Shown in pieces: positions 1-12,535 of a stretch of 64,000 nt of DNA. Position 1 is the stretch's first letter. Each line of letters starts with the position of its first letter. Origin of the DNA: Penelope pileata (Eukaryota > Chordata > Aves > Galliformes > Cracidae); NCBI GenBank assembly GCA_013396635.1, contig WBMW01000147.1, positions 625,346-689,345 of the forward strand, written 5' to 3'. Under the pieces are notes generated by a model. The model searched no databases. It saw only the letters and a program-made list of their open reading frames with translations, and had not been told where the DNA came from. The translations under genes and the position numbers were made by a program.

Positions 1-1441
1 CCTGAAGTCCTGTTTCTTTATACAGCCTTTGAAGAACTAATTGGACATAGCTTCTCACATTATCTCCGTGAGAGGTAAAAGAGTCACATTCCAGCCCATG
101 AAGGAGCATTACTGTTATTATCCATCATCCTCAAGATTTACCATCTTAAAAAAAAATACACTCCATCGGGAATCAACCTTGATGTAATCTAGCTGAGTAA
201 CTTTTCTCCACATAGACAAACCACTTAATACTCATTACAGCTAAATTGAGGCAAGACAAATCACTCTACCTTGTTTTAACTAAACACCCTTTGAGGCAGC
301 AGGAACTGCCTGGCTCCTGAAGCTTTTTTAAAACAGAAATTAGAAACTGTTCCAACAATCAAAACAACCTCTCAGTCTGCAGAGCAGAGAGCAGCATCAT
401 TTTAAAAGACACTCGGAGACACTGGAGCCTTTCCGATCCTCATTTGAGATTTGAGAGGAAACTGTCTGAGGGGTAAGTAAGATGAATTATACATTTATTT
501 TGACAGGAACAACAAATGTTTCTATTTCCCTGTATGTTATTTCTCAAAACCAGGAGCACGTAGAGCAGAGGCTTGCATTGTAACAGCATGGATGAGATCA
601 AGCCACATTTATTTAAGACCTTAAAATGAGGCTTTCCTTACTTCAGCACTTGAACGGATGTGAGAAATGCAATGCCTTTAGTTAGCACATTTCACAACAG
701 AGATGCAAGAAAAGGTTAACACAGCACTCTCTGGAATGAGGATGCTCCAGAGCCCCATGACTCCCAGCTGCCCCAGTCACAGCAGGACAGTGCCTGCACC
801 CTGCCTTGGCAGTGCCTAATGGCCTCCTGCTGTGATTTCTCCCCAGGAGCTACAATTATAAAGTATGATTTACAACAGCAAAACACAGTTCTATCTGCTT
901 TGTCAGTGTCCTGCCAACAAGATCTTTCTCCCCCTCACCAAAAGCAGTGACCCTAAAGAGATTCTCCCAAGCCCAAGGAAGAAACACGCAAGAAGGAGCA
1001 ATGTTCTGCCAAGCTTATCCCTTGCAGCCAACAGCTTAGCTCTCCCTCACATGATGGGATGCCGGTATTTTTGCTTCCTCCCCTTCCAAAGATCAGCTCA
1101 AAGACAGACCTTCACCTGTGCTCAATAAAACAATTCACTGTTTGTCGGCGGTTCTGTTATCACACCTCTGCTCTTCAGCACAATATTTCAGATTCTTATT
1201 GCTCTGCTGGTCTTGCTTCTTGACATAGACAAGCAGGCTGAAAAATGGGCCAATGGTTACATGCTGTAAAGAACTTGATTTATTAAGGCAATAGGGATCT
1301 CTCAGAGCAACTGAGAAGCAGATGAAACTCACATCTTCTTATATCCTGTCATTAAAGAAAACTTCTTAGACGTGGACAAAACCATAACCCTGATTTTTCT
1401 TAGGCAGCCCCCATCTCTCTGCTCTTACCATCAAAACCCAC
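1..1441. other. Unique intron sequence
   Basis: No gene, repeat or regulatory element could be recognised; open frames are below 90 codons. Confidence 0.6.
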
Positions 1442-1690
1442 TGATAGAATCAATCACAGAATCATGTAGTCTAGAGAAGAACATGGAGTCCAATCATCAG
1501 CCTGACCTACCAAGTCTCACCATTAAACCATGTCCCTAAGCACCATGTCCACACACCTCTTAAATATTGCCAGGGATAGAGACTCCACCCCTTTCCCAGG
1601 CAGCCCATGCTAGTGCTTAGCCACCCTCTCTGTGAAGAAATTCTTCCTGATATCCATTCTAAATCTGTTTTCATTCTAATATCCATTCTA
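1442..1690 (-). mobile_element. CR1 LINE 3' fragment
   Basis: Starts with the inverted octamer-like tail (AGAATCA / CAGAATCAT), then the familiar reverse-oriented CR1 3' text: AGTCCAATCATC, CCACACACCTCTTAAAT, CCAGGGATAGAGACTCCACC, GGCAGCCCATGC and GTGAAGAAATTCTTCCTGAT. It is a moderately diverged, 5'-truncated copy in the same orientation as CCDC85C. The right edge is uncertain and may run to about 1765. Confidence 0.85.
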
Positions 1691-4600
1691 ATGCTGTCCC
1701 CACTGGCAAGCGGGACATGCAGCTCTCCTATCTGAGCAGGCTCCAGCCCAGCTACTCCCTGTGAAAATACCACTAACTGCAGCTGGGACAGCATGTGGGT
1801 GGATGGGAGGGCAGGCTGCAGACAACAGGCAAGTAAAAGCCAAAATGAAGTGAGCTGGCAGTGAGGTCAAGCAGCCCACTGACTTACGCCCTCCTCCTCT
1901 CGGGCCCAATATACTCTGCTAACCCCAATGACCACACCTCTCCAGCAGGAGCCTGGGCACAATCTGATGTCTCCCTTGGGATGCAGAGAGCACACCACAA
2001 CAAGGTGTCTGGCAGACAGAGGCTCGCAGCCCGTTGTTAGCTTGGCAAGGGATTCTGCAAGCAAATGTCATGCCACACTACCTTGCTCGCCCCAAGCTAT
2101 GCAGGAAGCAGATTCCTTTGCACTCTGCCAGGCAGCGTTAAAAAGGCAGCAGAAGTGCACTTGTAGAAAGAGAACGAAGGGCAAATCTTGATTATTTTCA
2201 TAGGGTTATTTTCACAGCAGATTGTTACTGAAGGGATGCTGCCTCAGACTTAAATAAAAGGCTCACAGGTAACATCCAAAGGCACTCATGGTGACACCTG
2301 TCTGAATAAGACTGGTAGGATCAGGCCTCATATTCTTAAGGTATGGGTGATGTCTCAGGTATCGAACAAATATTAAAACACTATTCAAGACAATAGAGAA
2401 GTGCACTGTCAATCCCAAATAACACAGAAATCCAGTTTCAGACTAGCACACATTTTTTTAACCATCCCAACCCAGGGGCTGTCTGGTGGCAACGAGGCTG
2501 TGCCGCTCAGTGAAGATGGCACATATGCCACGGGAGAAATTTAATTAACATTTCCAAGCAAGTCTCTAGCTACAAGCTCTGAAGTTTTCCAAGACTCCAT
2601 GCTCCCAACTCAGTTCCAGTTCATTAGGCCTGTCTGGGAGCTTAGCAGCCTCCAGCCAGCCTGGAGAACTCTGATAAGGTCTCTCTGACTTTGGCTTTTG
2701 CTGTTCACTGCTGCGACTCCCAGCCAAGACATCACCTTCCAGCACAGCAGAACATCTGCCCGCTGCCACTGTCAACAGCGGCTCAAGAGCTCCTGATATC
2801 TTATCGGGATTTCATTAGGACGCAGCTGATACGAAAGGAGGAACGTGTGCATGTGTGTGCCTGGTGTGGCAGCACAGCCAGGAGAGAGCTGTCTTGTCTC
2901 TTCAGAAAGTGCCTACCGGTATCTCCTTTTTTGCGTGGGTGACCTTTACATTACAATCTTCACAGGGCTGTCTTTCTATCATCTCAGAGCGAAGCAGGAG
3001 CCGCTGGAGATCCCTTGCGCCCTGTACATCTAACCCACTGCTTAATGGGAAGGGGGAATAAAGCAGCCAAGAGTGCAATAAGGAAGAGGAAAAAAGTGCT
3101 GAGAGGGTCATTAAGAATCTCTGATCCTGCAGTCTGACCCCGCACTTCCCTTTCTCCTGAGTGGGGCAACTGGTGCTGGAGCTTCTCTTATTTTATCTTG
3201 CTGGCTGAGTTACATCCCTACACAGGAGAATGGGGGATCATTTTGCTGTCTTTCCATGGGAAGAAATGATGCAGCGAGTCCAAAACTACTCAGCACAATT
3301 TTCTACCTGTTTCCCCACTGCCCACGTGACAGACCAGAGCAGCGACAACGATTAGTCACTGCTGTTTGTCCAGGCTTCCCAGGGAAATCCTTCTTTCTAT
3401 CCTCCAGAGGCTCTGAATGTAAACAACCTAGCAAAAGATTCATGTTTGCTTTACAAGTTGTGCTTTAACGCCTGACTGTGGACAGCACTCCAAGAACAAT
3501 CACTGTGGGGTTTATTTGAGGTTCAGCCTCAGACTGAGCTTTCAAGCAAGAGCGGGTGGACTGTAGTTAGATGCAATAGGCAAACACACTGCTAGAAATA
3601 TTAATGTCCAATATATGCACAGCCAGACAGTTCTGACTGGTGTATGTGTAGCAGAGGAAAGCTGAATTGCACAAGCTTGCCTTGTGCATATAAAAGGCTG
3701 CACTGTCAGAGGGAGCAGGTGCTCCCTCAATCAGCTCCAGGCACTGCAACACATGCAGCACCCATCACAGCTCTGTGACATCGGGCAGATTTCAGGATTT
3801 GCTTGGCCTCTTTAAGAAGCCATTTGCTGTCCAACCATGTAGATGTGCTCAGTGAAGGAGTGCCCAAATACGAGAAGAACAATTCTAGAGAAAGCAGGAG
3901 AATGTTCAAACTGTAGGTGGATCAGAGTGATTCTCCCTTCCAGAGTGTGGTACCAGCACTTCTCTGTCAGTGCTTACTGGTTGATACGAAGGGAGACAAC
4001 AAAAGATGCAGGAGCTGCCAGGAGAACAGGGCAAGATCAGACTGACCACTGGAGGTGACGCTGTGTTCATGAAAACCTGCAAGTGAAAAACTGAAGAGAA
4101 CACGAGCAGCAGCAGCAGACTGCAGCGTCTTTGACTGTGCCATGCCTTAGTCAATACAGATTCAACCAAAAACCTTTGCTTCCTATGTCAGAGCTACACT
4201 GAAACAATGCAAGATTTTCTGCTATTGCCAATCCCCACAGAGTCAAGCCATAGCCCGTTGACCAGTGCCAAAGCAGTGAATTAGGCGATCATCGTAACCT
4301 TCCTTATCCCATACCTCTCTGCCACTGCTACAGATGGACAAGGGCTGATCTACTGCAGTATGGCCCGTGCAGGACCTTCCATGAGGGACTAATTTTAGAT
4401 ACTGAGAGCTAAATCCCCTGTACTGGACAGACCCATGTATGGCTTCTCATTGGTGCAACGGACATTACCAATACACAGGAGGGAACAGTCAGACCTCTTC
4501 CTTGAGATTCAGGCCCTATGAGCCACTTAGGCTGGACTCCTCCTTGGGTGAAGAAAGAGGTAAACACAAAGTTGTGTCAGAGTTTGCTTGGGCTGCAAGT

Positions 4601-5269
4601 CCCTCACAGCTAATGGGATTCTGCAGCTTTAATGATTATGAAAAGGTTAAAATGACCTGCCAGGCACCCTGAGTTGTTTAAGCCTCTTTTCCTTCCTCGT
4701 GCTGCTTTAATCTTGGTAACTCAGTCACGTGACCCAGTTAAAAAAAGCTCCAAAGCCGATTAGTGACTTCTATGACTCAAAACTACTGGCTATTAAGGAC
4801 TCAAAACATTTGGGATGGTGTGAACGCTTTGGGAAGAGGAGTCCACTCCTTCTGGGGGAACCTCAACAGATGCTGCAGCTTCCAGGAGTCACCAAGACGA
4901 GCAAAGGGAAACATTTCTGAAATTAAGGGTACAGGCTGTACTAATTTCCACTAATGACAGTCCAGTTGCTTAATTCTTCTCTCCCACACTCAAAATCAAA
5001 CCCTCCCACCTGACTTTGGCTACTGTCGCAGTAGCTCCTGCCCCTACAACAGCAACTAAAGGGTGACCTACCACATGGCCAACATGTTATGTCCAAAGCC
5101 TCCATGGTGCTGGAGCCGCAGTTTTGTGGCAGCATCCCTCAATTCCTCATGCACAGCAGTTCTGTGAAAAAGGACCTCTAGTGCTCTTGCAATTTGTAAT
5201 GTAGACAAGAATCAGTGTCACACTCTGGTAAAAGCAGCATGTGGGATCGCACTGTGATACAGAAGCAAG
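1691..5269. other. Unique intron sequence
   Basis: No supported gene or repeat. Short frames on both strands overlap and have no family signature. Confidence 0.6.
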
Positions 5270-5735
5270 AGCCCTATATAGAAACAGGGAAAATAATCCT
5301 CCTTCATCAGTGCTGCTAAGGATCTTGAATAAGGGCCTGCGTCCAGTTTTAGGCATCATGCTTCCACACTCACGTGGACTAGTTGGAAGGAATTCAGAGA
5401 AGGATTTCAGGAAGATCAGAGTGTGGAAAGAATAATCTAGCAGGAGAGCCTGAAGGAATGCAGACTGGTTAGCCTGGAGAAGAAATGATTGAACAAAGAC
5501 GCTGTAATGGATTCAAGTACGTAAATGATTGTCAAAAGAAGCAGCAAATAAATTGTTCTGTGTTCACCGAGGAAGAGCAAGCTCTCTAATAACAGGGATA
5601 CATAAGAGCTGGAAGAGATGGCCTTGGGAGGTTGTGGAATTGCCACTGATGATGGCTTTCATGAACGGGTTACACAAACATCTGACAGGAGCAGTTTAGG
5701 TACAGTTGGGTCTGCCCTGAGCCAAAGGGATGGGT
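5270..5735 (+). mobile_element. Old, diverged CR1 LINE fragment
   Basis: Weak but ordered similarity to the CR1 C-terminal reverse-transcriptase region and 3' end: GGCCTGCGTCCAGTTTTAGG, then GGAGAGCCTGAAGGAATGC, TTAGCCTGGAGAAGAAATGA, GAAGAGCAAGCTCTCTAATA and GGTTGTGGAATTGCC. It carries many substitutions and indels, so it is an old copy, oriented antisense to CCDC85C. Both edges are approximate. Confidence 0.6.
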
Positions 5736-8700
5736 TAGGTGACCCCAACAGCGCTTCAGTTCTGTTCTCCATGACTATCCTGTATGTACCACACGAGAAG
5801 ATCTGTGGCCATTTCACTTAAATTCCAGAAAGCAAGCATTGCAACTATTTAAAGGCAGAAATGAAATCACTAACAGTGGCTGGCAGAGCATGAAACCCAA
5901 TAACCTGAAACCATCCAAGCACTTTGGTTTTCCATCTCCTGCAGAAACTCTCACCTAACTGCACAGTGGCTGGCAAAGAAAGGTGAAAGGAGAGCTGGCA
6001 AGAGCACAGAGAGGACACGTTCTGGCTTTGGACTCTGGGATACTAATGAGATGTGGGCAATAAAAAAGTTATATTGGAAACAGTTGGCTGTTTTAGAATA
6101 CTGCTAGGGATTTCAGAGTTAGTACTGCCAAAAAAGAGAGTTCTCTTTAGGAGTCTCTTTAGGAGTTACCATTTCCAGTTTTTCCACAGAAATCAGTAAT
6201 CCTAAATAACAGAAGGCAAACAAGCACTAGGCTCAGAATTAGTAACAAAATACGGCCTCTATCCCGAAGAACTTAAAAGAGAGGGGCTCAAGGGATGCAG
6301 GTAAGCTGGGGAATGCCCAGAACCCATGTTGGTTCGGAAACAGCCTCAGCAGCGTACCAACCAAACCACCGTCATGGTTTCCAGGCACTGTGGGAAAGGG
6401 AGGGTCTGGAGAAGGCTACAAAGAGTTGCATCCATCTCCACAAAAACGTTTCTCACCAGATCCGAGCCCACACAAACGCACATAGATTTGCTACCACCCT
6501 TGAAAGACTTGGGGGGTTCTTGCAGTTGCTAAAACTTCAGCATAGTTGACAAGACCTTTGCTGAAGTTTCTCTATTTTTCTGACAAACCTCTAACCACAA
6601 ATGGTTCAAAAGCCTGTACAGAAGACATCAGGTTAATCCAAAGTCTTGTGAGAGAGAACAGCTGTGAAGGAGTTTTACTTTGAAATTTTAGGTCTGTTTG
6701 AATCTGCAAGCATTTTCTCCTGGATACATCAGCATATCTACTAGGTAAGAAGGACTACCTGATTTCAGATGGCTGCAAATCTTACATTCAATGTTGTACA
6801 TACAAATGGGCCAGTAGGCTTCATGCAGAAATTCCAACTGCCTTTGAAAGAATTCTGCTTTGGAAGTGGTAGCACAAGGCAGTCCAGCTGCAGAAGGGCT
6901 CTCCTGAATTTACAAATCTACTTCCAAAGCAACTCACAGGGGAAAAGGCCAATTATAAGATAAATTGACGTTTCTGCTAAAAGTGTAAATACAGAAGATC
7001 TCAAATATTTGCAAAAGTCTTTCTCTGTTAACATCACACTGAAACTTTTGCACGCTCTGAGAACACATTTCTGATTGTAAATCAGCTCCCCCCTTTGCTT
7101 GGGAAGATTCTTCAGGACAATAAACTCAGCGAGCCTGGGAGAGGACTGCATAATTATCCGCTCCACACAATGGAAACCAGCCTCTCCAACATGGTCCTCA
7201 ACCGCCAGGAATCCAAGCTGCGTGATAATTAAACCTCAAAACCCCTCTTCAACCAAGCCCAGAGAGAAATGAAACCTTAATTTCCAGTCCTCAAATACCC
7301 CCATGATGCTCAGGGAGCCCCCTATTAAAAAAATCTCATAGATGCAAACGATGCCCTTCGCAATACGAACAGGAAAAGTTTAATTGGCAGTGAGAAAAAC
7401 TAACGATGAGGTTAATGAAAAATAGGCTCTATTGACTCAGGCTGCCCAACCATTCCTGACGAGGGTAAACAGCCTTCCCCCCTCCTTCCCCAGCCTCCTT
7501 TGTCTGCTACATAGGACAAGGCTGAAAGCAGAAACTCATTCAGAAGTGATGCCTCGGTGGGAAAAGGCTGGAGCGAGATCAAAGCCCTCCCAGCCAGGGG
7601 GCCGGCAGCGCAACCTCCGTGTGCCCAGGAATTTGCCATCCCCCCCTGCATCGCGGGAGTGATGCTGGCTGCAGGGCTGGGCTTTGGGAGCTGGCAGTGG
7701 AGATGGAGGGGAAGGAGCATGAGTGACAGCCGAAGAAAAGCCAGACGGCGTGAAACACTGTGAGAGCTAATTAAAAAAAATAAGCAAACAAGAGCAACAG
7801 GAGCTGGGGATCGCAGCCGCTGGTTCAGAGGCTGGCTGAGCTCTGGCTGGTTTGCACAGGGTAAAGAACGAGGAAGACCTGCCACAAGGCTCTCCCCAGG
7901 ATCAGCAGAGCCAAAAATCCCTGCATTGCCTCCAGGTCACACCTGGGGCAGACAGGAGAAGACACCTGCCTAATTGCCCAGCACCACACCTGGTTTCATG
8001 GTGTCACCTGCTCCTGCCATGCTACTTGGGACTAGACCTGGTTGGAAATTTTTGTAGGTAATGCATTTTTTCATGGTAAAACGCTGATATATCAAGAGAG
8101 TATTTTTAATGGAAATGCATCCAATTTCATGCAATTTTTAGCTCAGGATGAAATTTCTGGTCAGAACTTCAGAGAAAGATAGAAAGCCTAAAATAGCCAC
8201 AAGCCTGTGGCTTAAGGCAATCACTGGGAAACGTACAAATCCCCGCACACTAAGCTCATCTCAAGTTGGGGATTGCGTGCACCGGTGTCAAAGACTCAAA
8301 AATTTCTATGGCCAAGGATATGGAGCCTGGCTATTCTGCAGAAAGAACTCCTGCATCCTGTCCTGTTTGACAGAATTGACTACTGCTGCCCAGCCAGTGG
8401 CTCACACTGGGTAGACAAGGCACCAGCACAGGTCCCAGTGTTCACCCACAGCTCAGTTTGGGACATGGGTGCACTTTCCCATTAGCTGGCTCTATGTGCA
8501 GATCTCCCAGTGACACAGTGCTTCTTGGGGGTCCCAGCGAGGAAGCTAATCTCTGCTGCAGGCCAGAGCACCAAGGGGACCCAGTGCTCTGCCAGCAGGT
8601 TATGAAGACCCTCACGGCACAGAAGTTTGGCGTTCAGATGCATTTCGGCTGAACTCACCAGAGACAAAAAACCACACACAACAAGGAACGCATTTGGCAT

Positions 8701-11700
8701 CATGGAGGTGAGATGAGCAGGAGGTACTGGTGAGCAGCAGCACCAAGCGTCTAAGCAGGAAGGGAGAAGAGCAGGAGACCATCAGAAATGCAAGTTGCGA
8801 TTCTGGGTATTCGCTGAGATAAGTCTTCCCTCTTTTCCATGCTTGGTTCCTCCTTTTCAGCCAGCCTCAGAAAAACACTGAGCCTCATGCTGTCATGCTG
8901 CTGACTGTGGTTAAACATTATGTGCTCCAACTGCCTGGTGATTTAACTCAGTTTTGATAAACACATTCCAGTGGCAGAATGACTGTGGGAGGAAGGTGCG
9001 TGTCTTCCAAACACCTCTGAGGACTGAGCACAGCCAGGAAAAGCAGCCACTCCTAAAAACTATGAAGTATGTACAGTTACTTCACTATGCAATCCTTCAG
9101 TGTCAAGCTGGAAGAAAGCATAAATCCGACTCCTGTCAGCTTTCACCTGAGCTAAAATTCAACAACAATAATTGGGTCACAAAGGAGCCCCTTCTTGCCA
9201 TCAAATCACACACATGGAGCAGAGACTGTTGCCTGCATTCTTACACAAGGGTGGGGGGAAATCCTCTTTTTGGAAAGCATCGATGCCGCTCTCCCTACCT
9301 GCAGTCTTCTCCTGCCAGCACCTGCAGCCCTGCTGGAGGAGTTTGCAAAAGGAAATTAAACAGGAAAAGGGCTGTCAAGTGTAATGTGTTGGCTATGCTG
9401 CACTGGTGGATGGTTTGCCAGGGCCAGCTGGGAACAGTGGTAGGTCAGCCAAAAATATGCTATAACCCAAAACTGAGCATAACAGGGATTCCAGATACCT
9501 GCACAGAATGACACGTGGTATAGTTTAAGACTCTGGGTAAAGCAAACGTATAATTAATGCCTGGAAAGAAAGGCTAGACAATACCTTAGACACTATGTTA
9601 TTAAGAAATGCTTAAGGGAGTAGAAATAAGATGGAGGGGCAGATTAAAACATATCACTGGGCTGCACTGATGCAAGGAGACAATAGGAAATAACTGTTTT
9701 TAATAAGTTAATAGTATAACGTTACTACAATAAAAGTAGGAGCAATCATTTAGAAAGAGAAGTCAATTCTCAGATAAATCTCTCTGATAACTGTGCTTTG
9801 CTATCATCTAGTCTACCACTCTCACTCAGTTTTCAGGAGCGCTCTACAAAGCCAGCCCTTCCCAGCACTGAATCTTTTGGAGGATGCTGAGCTACCTCAC
9901 TGCAAGGAGAATGAGAGCAGGGAGCATCTCACCTAGAAATCATGTTTCTGAGAGAACTGCACAGTCACCTTGCCCAGGGCAGCTGAAGGGAGCCCAAGCA
10001 TTTGCCCACCAGGGATAATAAATTCAATCCCACAATGATTCAGAGATCAGGCAATCAGAAGAGACTTTCTGATCCCACAGGCTAAACAAATGCATGCTAT
10101 GGCTTTGCAAAAGGACTGTGCAAACCTAAGAATACGTTTCCCTGAGGACAGAGCAATTAAAAATATGCAACACAGCCAGGCCCCACTGTTATTTATTAAC
10201 AGGTTTATTACCTCTCAGTGAAGCACTTTGGACCGGGCTGACCACTCCCTGAAAGGCGGTTAACACGCACATCTCTGGGTTGCCAGAAGCTGTCTCCACG
10301 GCTTGCTCTCAGCCCGGCTGCACACATACCTGCAGAAGCCACCTCTGCGTATTTGGCTTTGCATGCACATGCTGCATTTTGGCTTTAAGACATGGGTTCA
10401 CAGCAATAAGGTATGAGCACAGACCCCTGCTTGCTCTGCAGTGTCACATCCATGAGTCAGTGAAATAGCATGCGGTTCTGGTTACCCATATCACGGCAGA
10501 GCAGGAGCAAAGGGAAGGGATACAGAAAGAGATCCAGATAGAAACATCTTCCTTCCCAATCACCTAACCCCTAACTCCTGTCCGCCCACTGCAGAGGGTC
10601 ACCTGGGGCTCCTCTGTGCCCACATCTCAGCACGAGCTGAGAACCAGCTGAGGGAGAAGATGAACTTCTCAATTTCACAAAACAGCTCTTTGTTACACAC
10701 ATAAAAGAAGACAGCTCAGCACAGATGTCCTTTCAATAACCACCTCCTAGGGGGTGCACATTGCATGGAGATGGGAAATGAATCATTACACCTGAAGACA
10801 AAGGGTTTGCTCTGGTTCGGGCCCAAGGAAGTAGAGGAAAAATAAATGGACATTCAAGGTAATGCCATTCATAAAAAGATAAAGATGTTTCGGGTCATCT
10901 GGCACAGGGGCTCCCAAACCATTTTGTGTGCCAGTTGCTCGTACTCCTAAGAGAAGCATCCTATGCATTCCTTCCTCCTTACAAGGCAGGCAGAGAAGGG
11001 CATGAAATGTCAGGAGCAGCATTTCAAAGCCTGCCAGAGCTCTGCCTCACAGAGGAAGAAGTCCCTGCTGCTGGCTGGTAACATCTTGCTTTGGTAAAAA
11101 CATCAGCCCCGGTTCCTCCAAGTTCAATGCCCAACAAAAGGCTCTGCCTTGCCAAGGTCAAGATCCCACTCATGGTCCCCAGAAGCACCCTGCGCTCATG
11201 GGGAGCTTTTCATGTCTCCCCAAAGCCCTCCAAAGCTGCTGAGGTCACCCATCCCCTCCCCAAAGCAAGGTTTTCCACCTGTTCTTATTTTAACATGACT
11301 CAAGTAAGCAAGCACCCATTATCTTCCTCAAGAAACTATGTCACAGCCTAACAGCTTTCACCTTGAGGAAACATTTCCTGACCACTTTCTCCTTCACCTA
11401 TTTTCATCCCATTAATCCTAGCTGGATGTACTTGGTCCACCCCCACTTCTCCCCCACCCTTCCCATACTCATGCTCAGTTATCGCACCTTCGCTAGGGCT
11501 GCTCGCACCTGCTGCCGGGAAGCAAAGGCCTGATCCTGACACTCGCTCACAGCGGGCTCAGCCTCTGCAGATGTGTAAGAAAAGCCTGGGAAGCTGTTCA
11601 GACAGAGGGATTTGTCCTCTCCCCAGCTCTCTTTCCCCAAAATGTACCCTAAGCACAGTTGTAAAGGACAGGTCACCCTTGCCTTTCTCCACAGCATGCT

Positions 11701-12362
11701 TTGCAATGCCAATTTCCATCCCATGAACACGCAGCCTGCACAGCACTATTTGTGTTGACCAACAGGAATTTAATCAACTAACAATAATAAACCGGGTAAT
11801 ACTCAATTGTTTGAATCCGCCAGTCAGATGAAAGGATTTACAAAGGCTGGATTTAACTCTCGGCCCTGGCAGCTTTCCCACGGTCCCACTCTAATCTACT
11901 GAGCCAGAGAGAAGACGTGAAAACTCCAAGATCTGGGTTTTCCTGCAGGGTGCGTTAAGTTCAAGTCTCTCAACTACAGATCTGTACTTTTGTCATGTCC
12001 CCTGCTCCACTGCTTTCTCTACCTAACCCTAAATGAGCATTACACCACAGCAAAGCCCACTCAGCGACAGCCAGCTTATGCAATCGCTAATTCCATAAGC
12101 ATTACAATGTCTTTAGTGACAAAAAGGCTAAACAGAGCTCAGCCCAACAGCAGCCAATTCAGTGCAAAGAACTGTGCAGAAGAAACTGATGTTACTCGGG
12201 AAAATCCCTGAGCTGCACCATCACTGGCTGAGCAGATAGCATCTCCCGAGCAGGTTGGGGAACGTCTTCCAACACTGCAGATCATTGACAGGACTGTGTT
12301 TGCTTACTTTAGTGAAGAGGAGCCTTGTTGCACAAAAGCAATGAGATGCACCTAAATTTTTT
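5736..12362. other. Unique intron sequence
   Basis: Apart from the motif block at 7.1-7.45 kb nothing is recognisable. The longest frame (185 codons, 8954-9511) has no domain, signal peptide or biased composition and is expected by chance at this scale. Confidence 0.6.
7095..7445. promoter_or_regulatory. Block with repeated homeodomain-type sites
   Basis: TAATTA at 7151-7156 and 7226-7231, TAATTG at 7381-7386, and several GGTTAATG/ACTAACG variants. There is no repeat or open frame of note. Candidate conserved element only. Confidence 0.25.
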
Positions 12363-12535
12363 CATAGAATTGTTTGAGTGGGAAGGGACCTTTAAAGGCC
12401 ATCTAGTCCAACTCCTCTGCAATGAACAGGGACACCTACAGCTAGGTCAAGTTGCTCAGAGGCCAGTCCAGCCTGACCCTGAATGTCTCCAGAGGGAGGG
12501 CATCTACCACCTCCCCGAGCATCCTGTTATTCAGT
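12363..12535 (-). mobile_element. CR1 LINE 3' fragment
   Basis: Begins TCATAGAATTGTTTGAGTGG, then GAAGGGACCTTTAAAGGCCA, TCTAGTCCAACTCCTCTGCA, GGGACACCTACAGCTAGGTC and GGCATCTACCACCTCCCCGA. This is the reverse complement of the CR1 3' end. It is 5'-truncated to less than 200 bases. Confidence 0.9.

Noticed and set aside
7412..7885. 157-codon minus-strand frame
   Set aside because: Leu/Pro/Ser-rich chance frame in GC-richer sequence; no family signature.
8954..9511. 185-codon plus-strand frame
   Set aside because: About one frame of this length is expected by chance in 64 kb of this composition; it shows no domain, repeat or signal sequence.
10890..10960. Possible hAT/Charlie transposon end (CAGGGGCTCCCAAACCATTT)
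   Set aside because: Similarity covers only about 25 bases, and no matching opposite end or target duplication was found.
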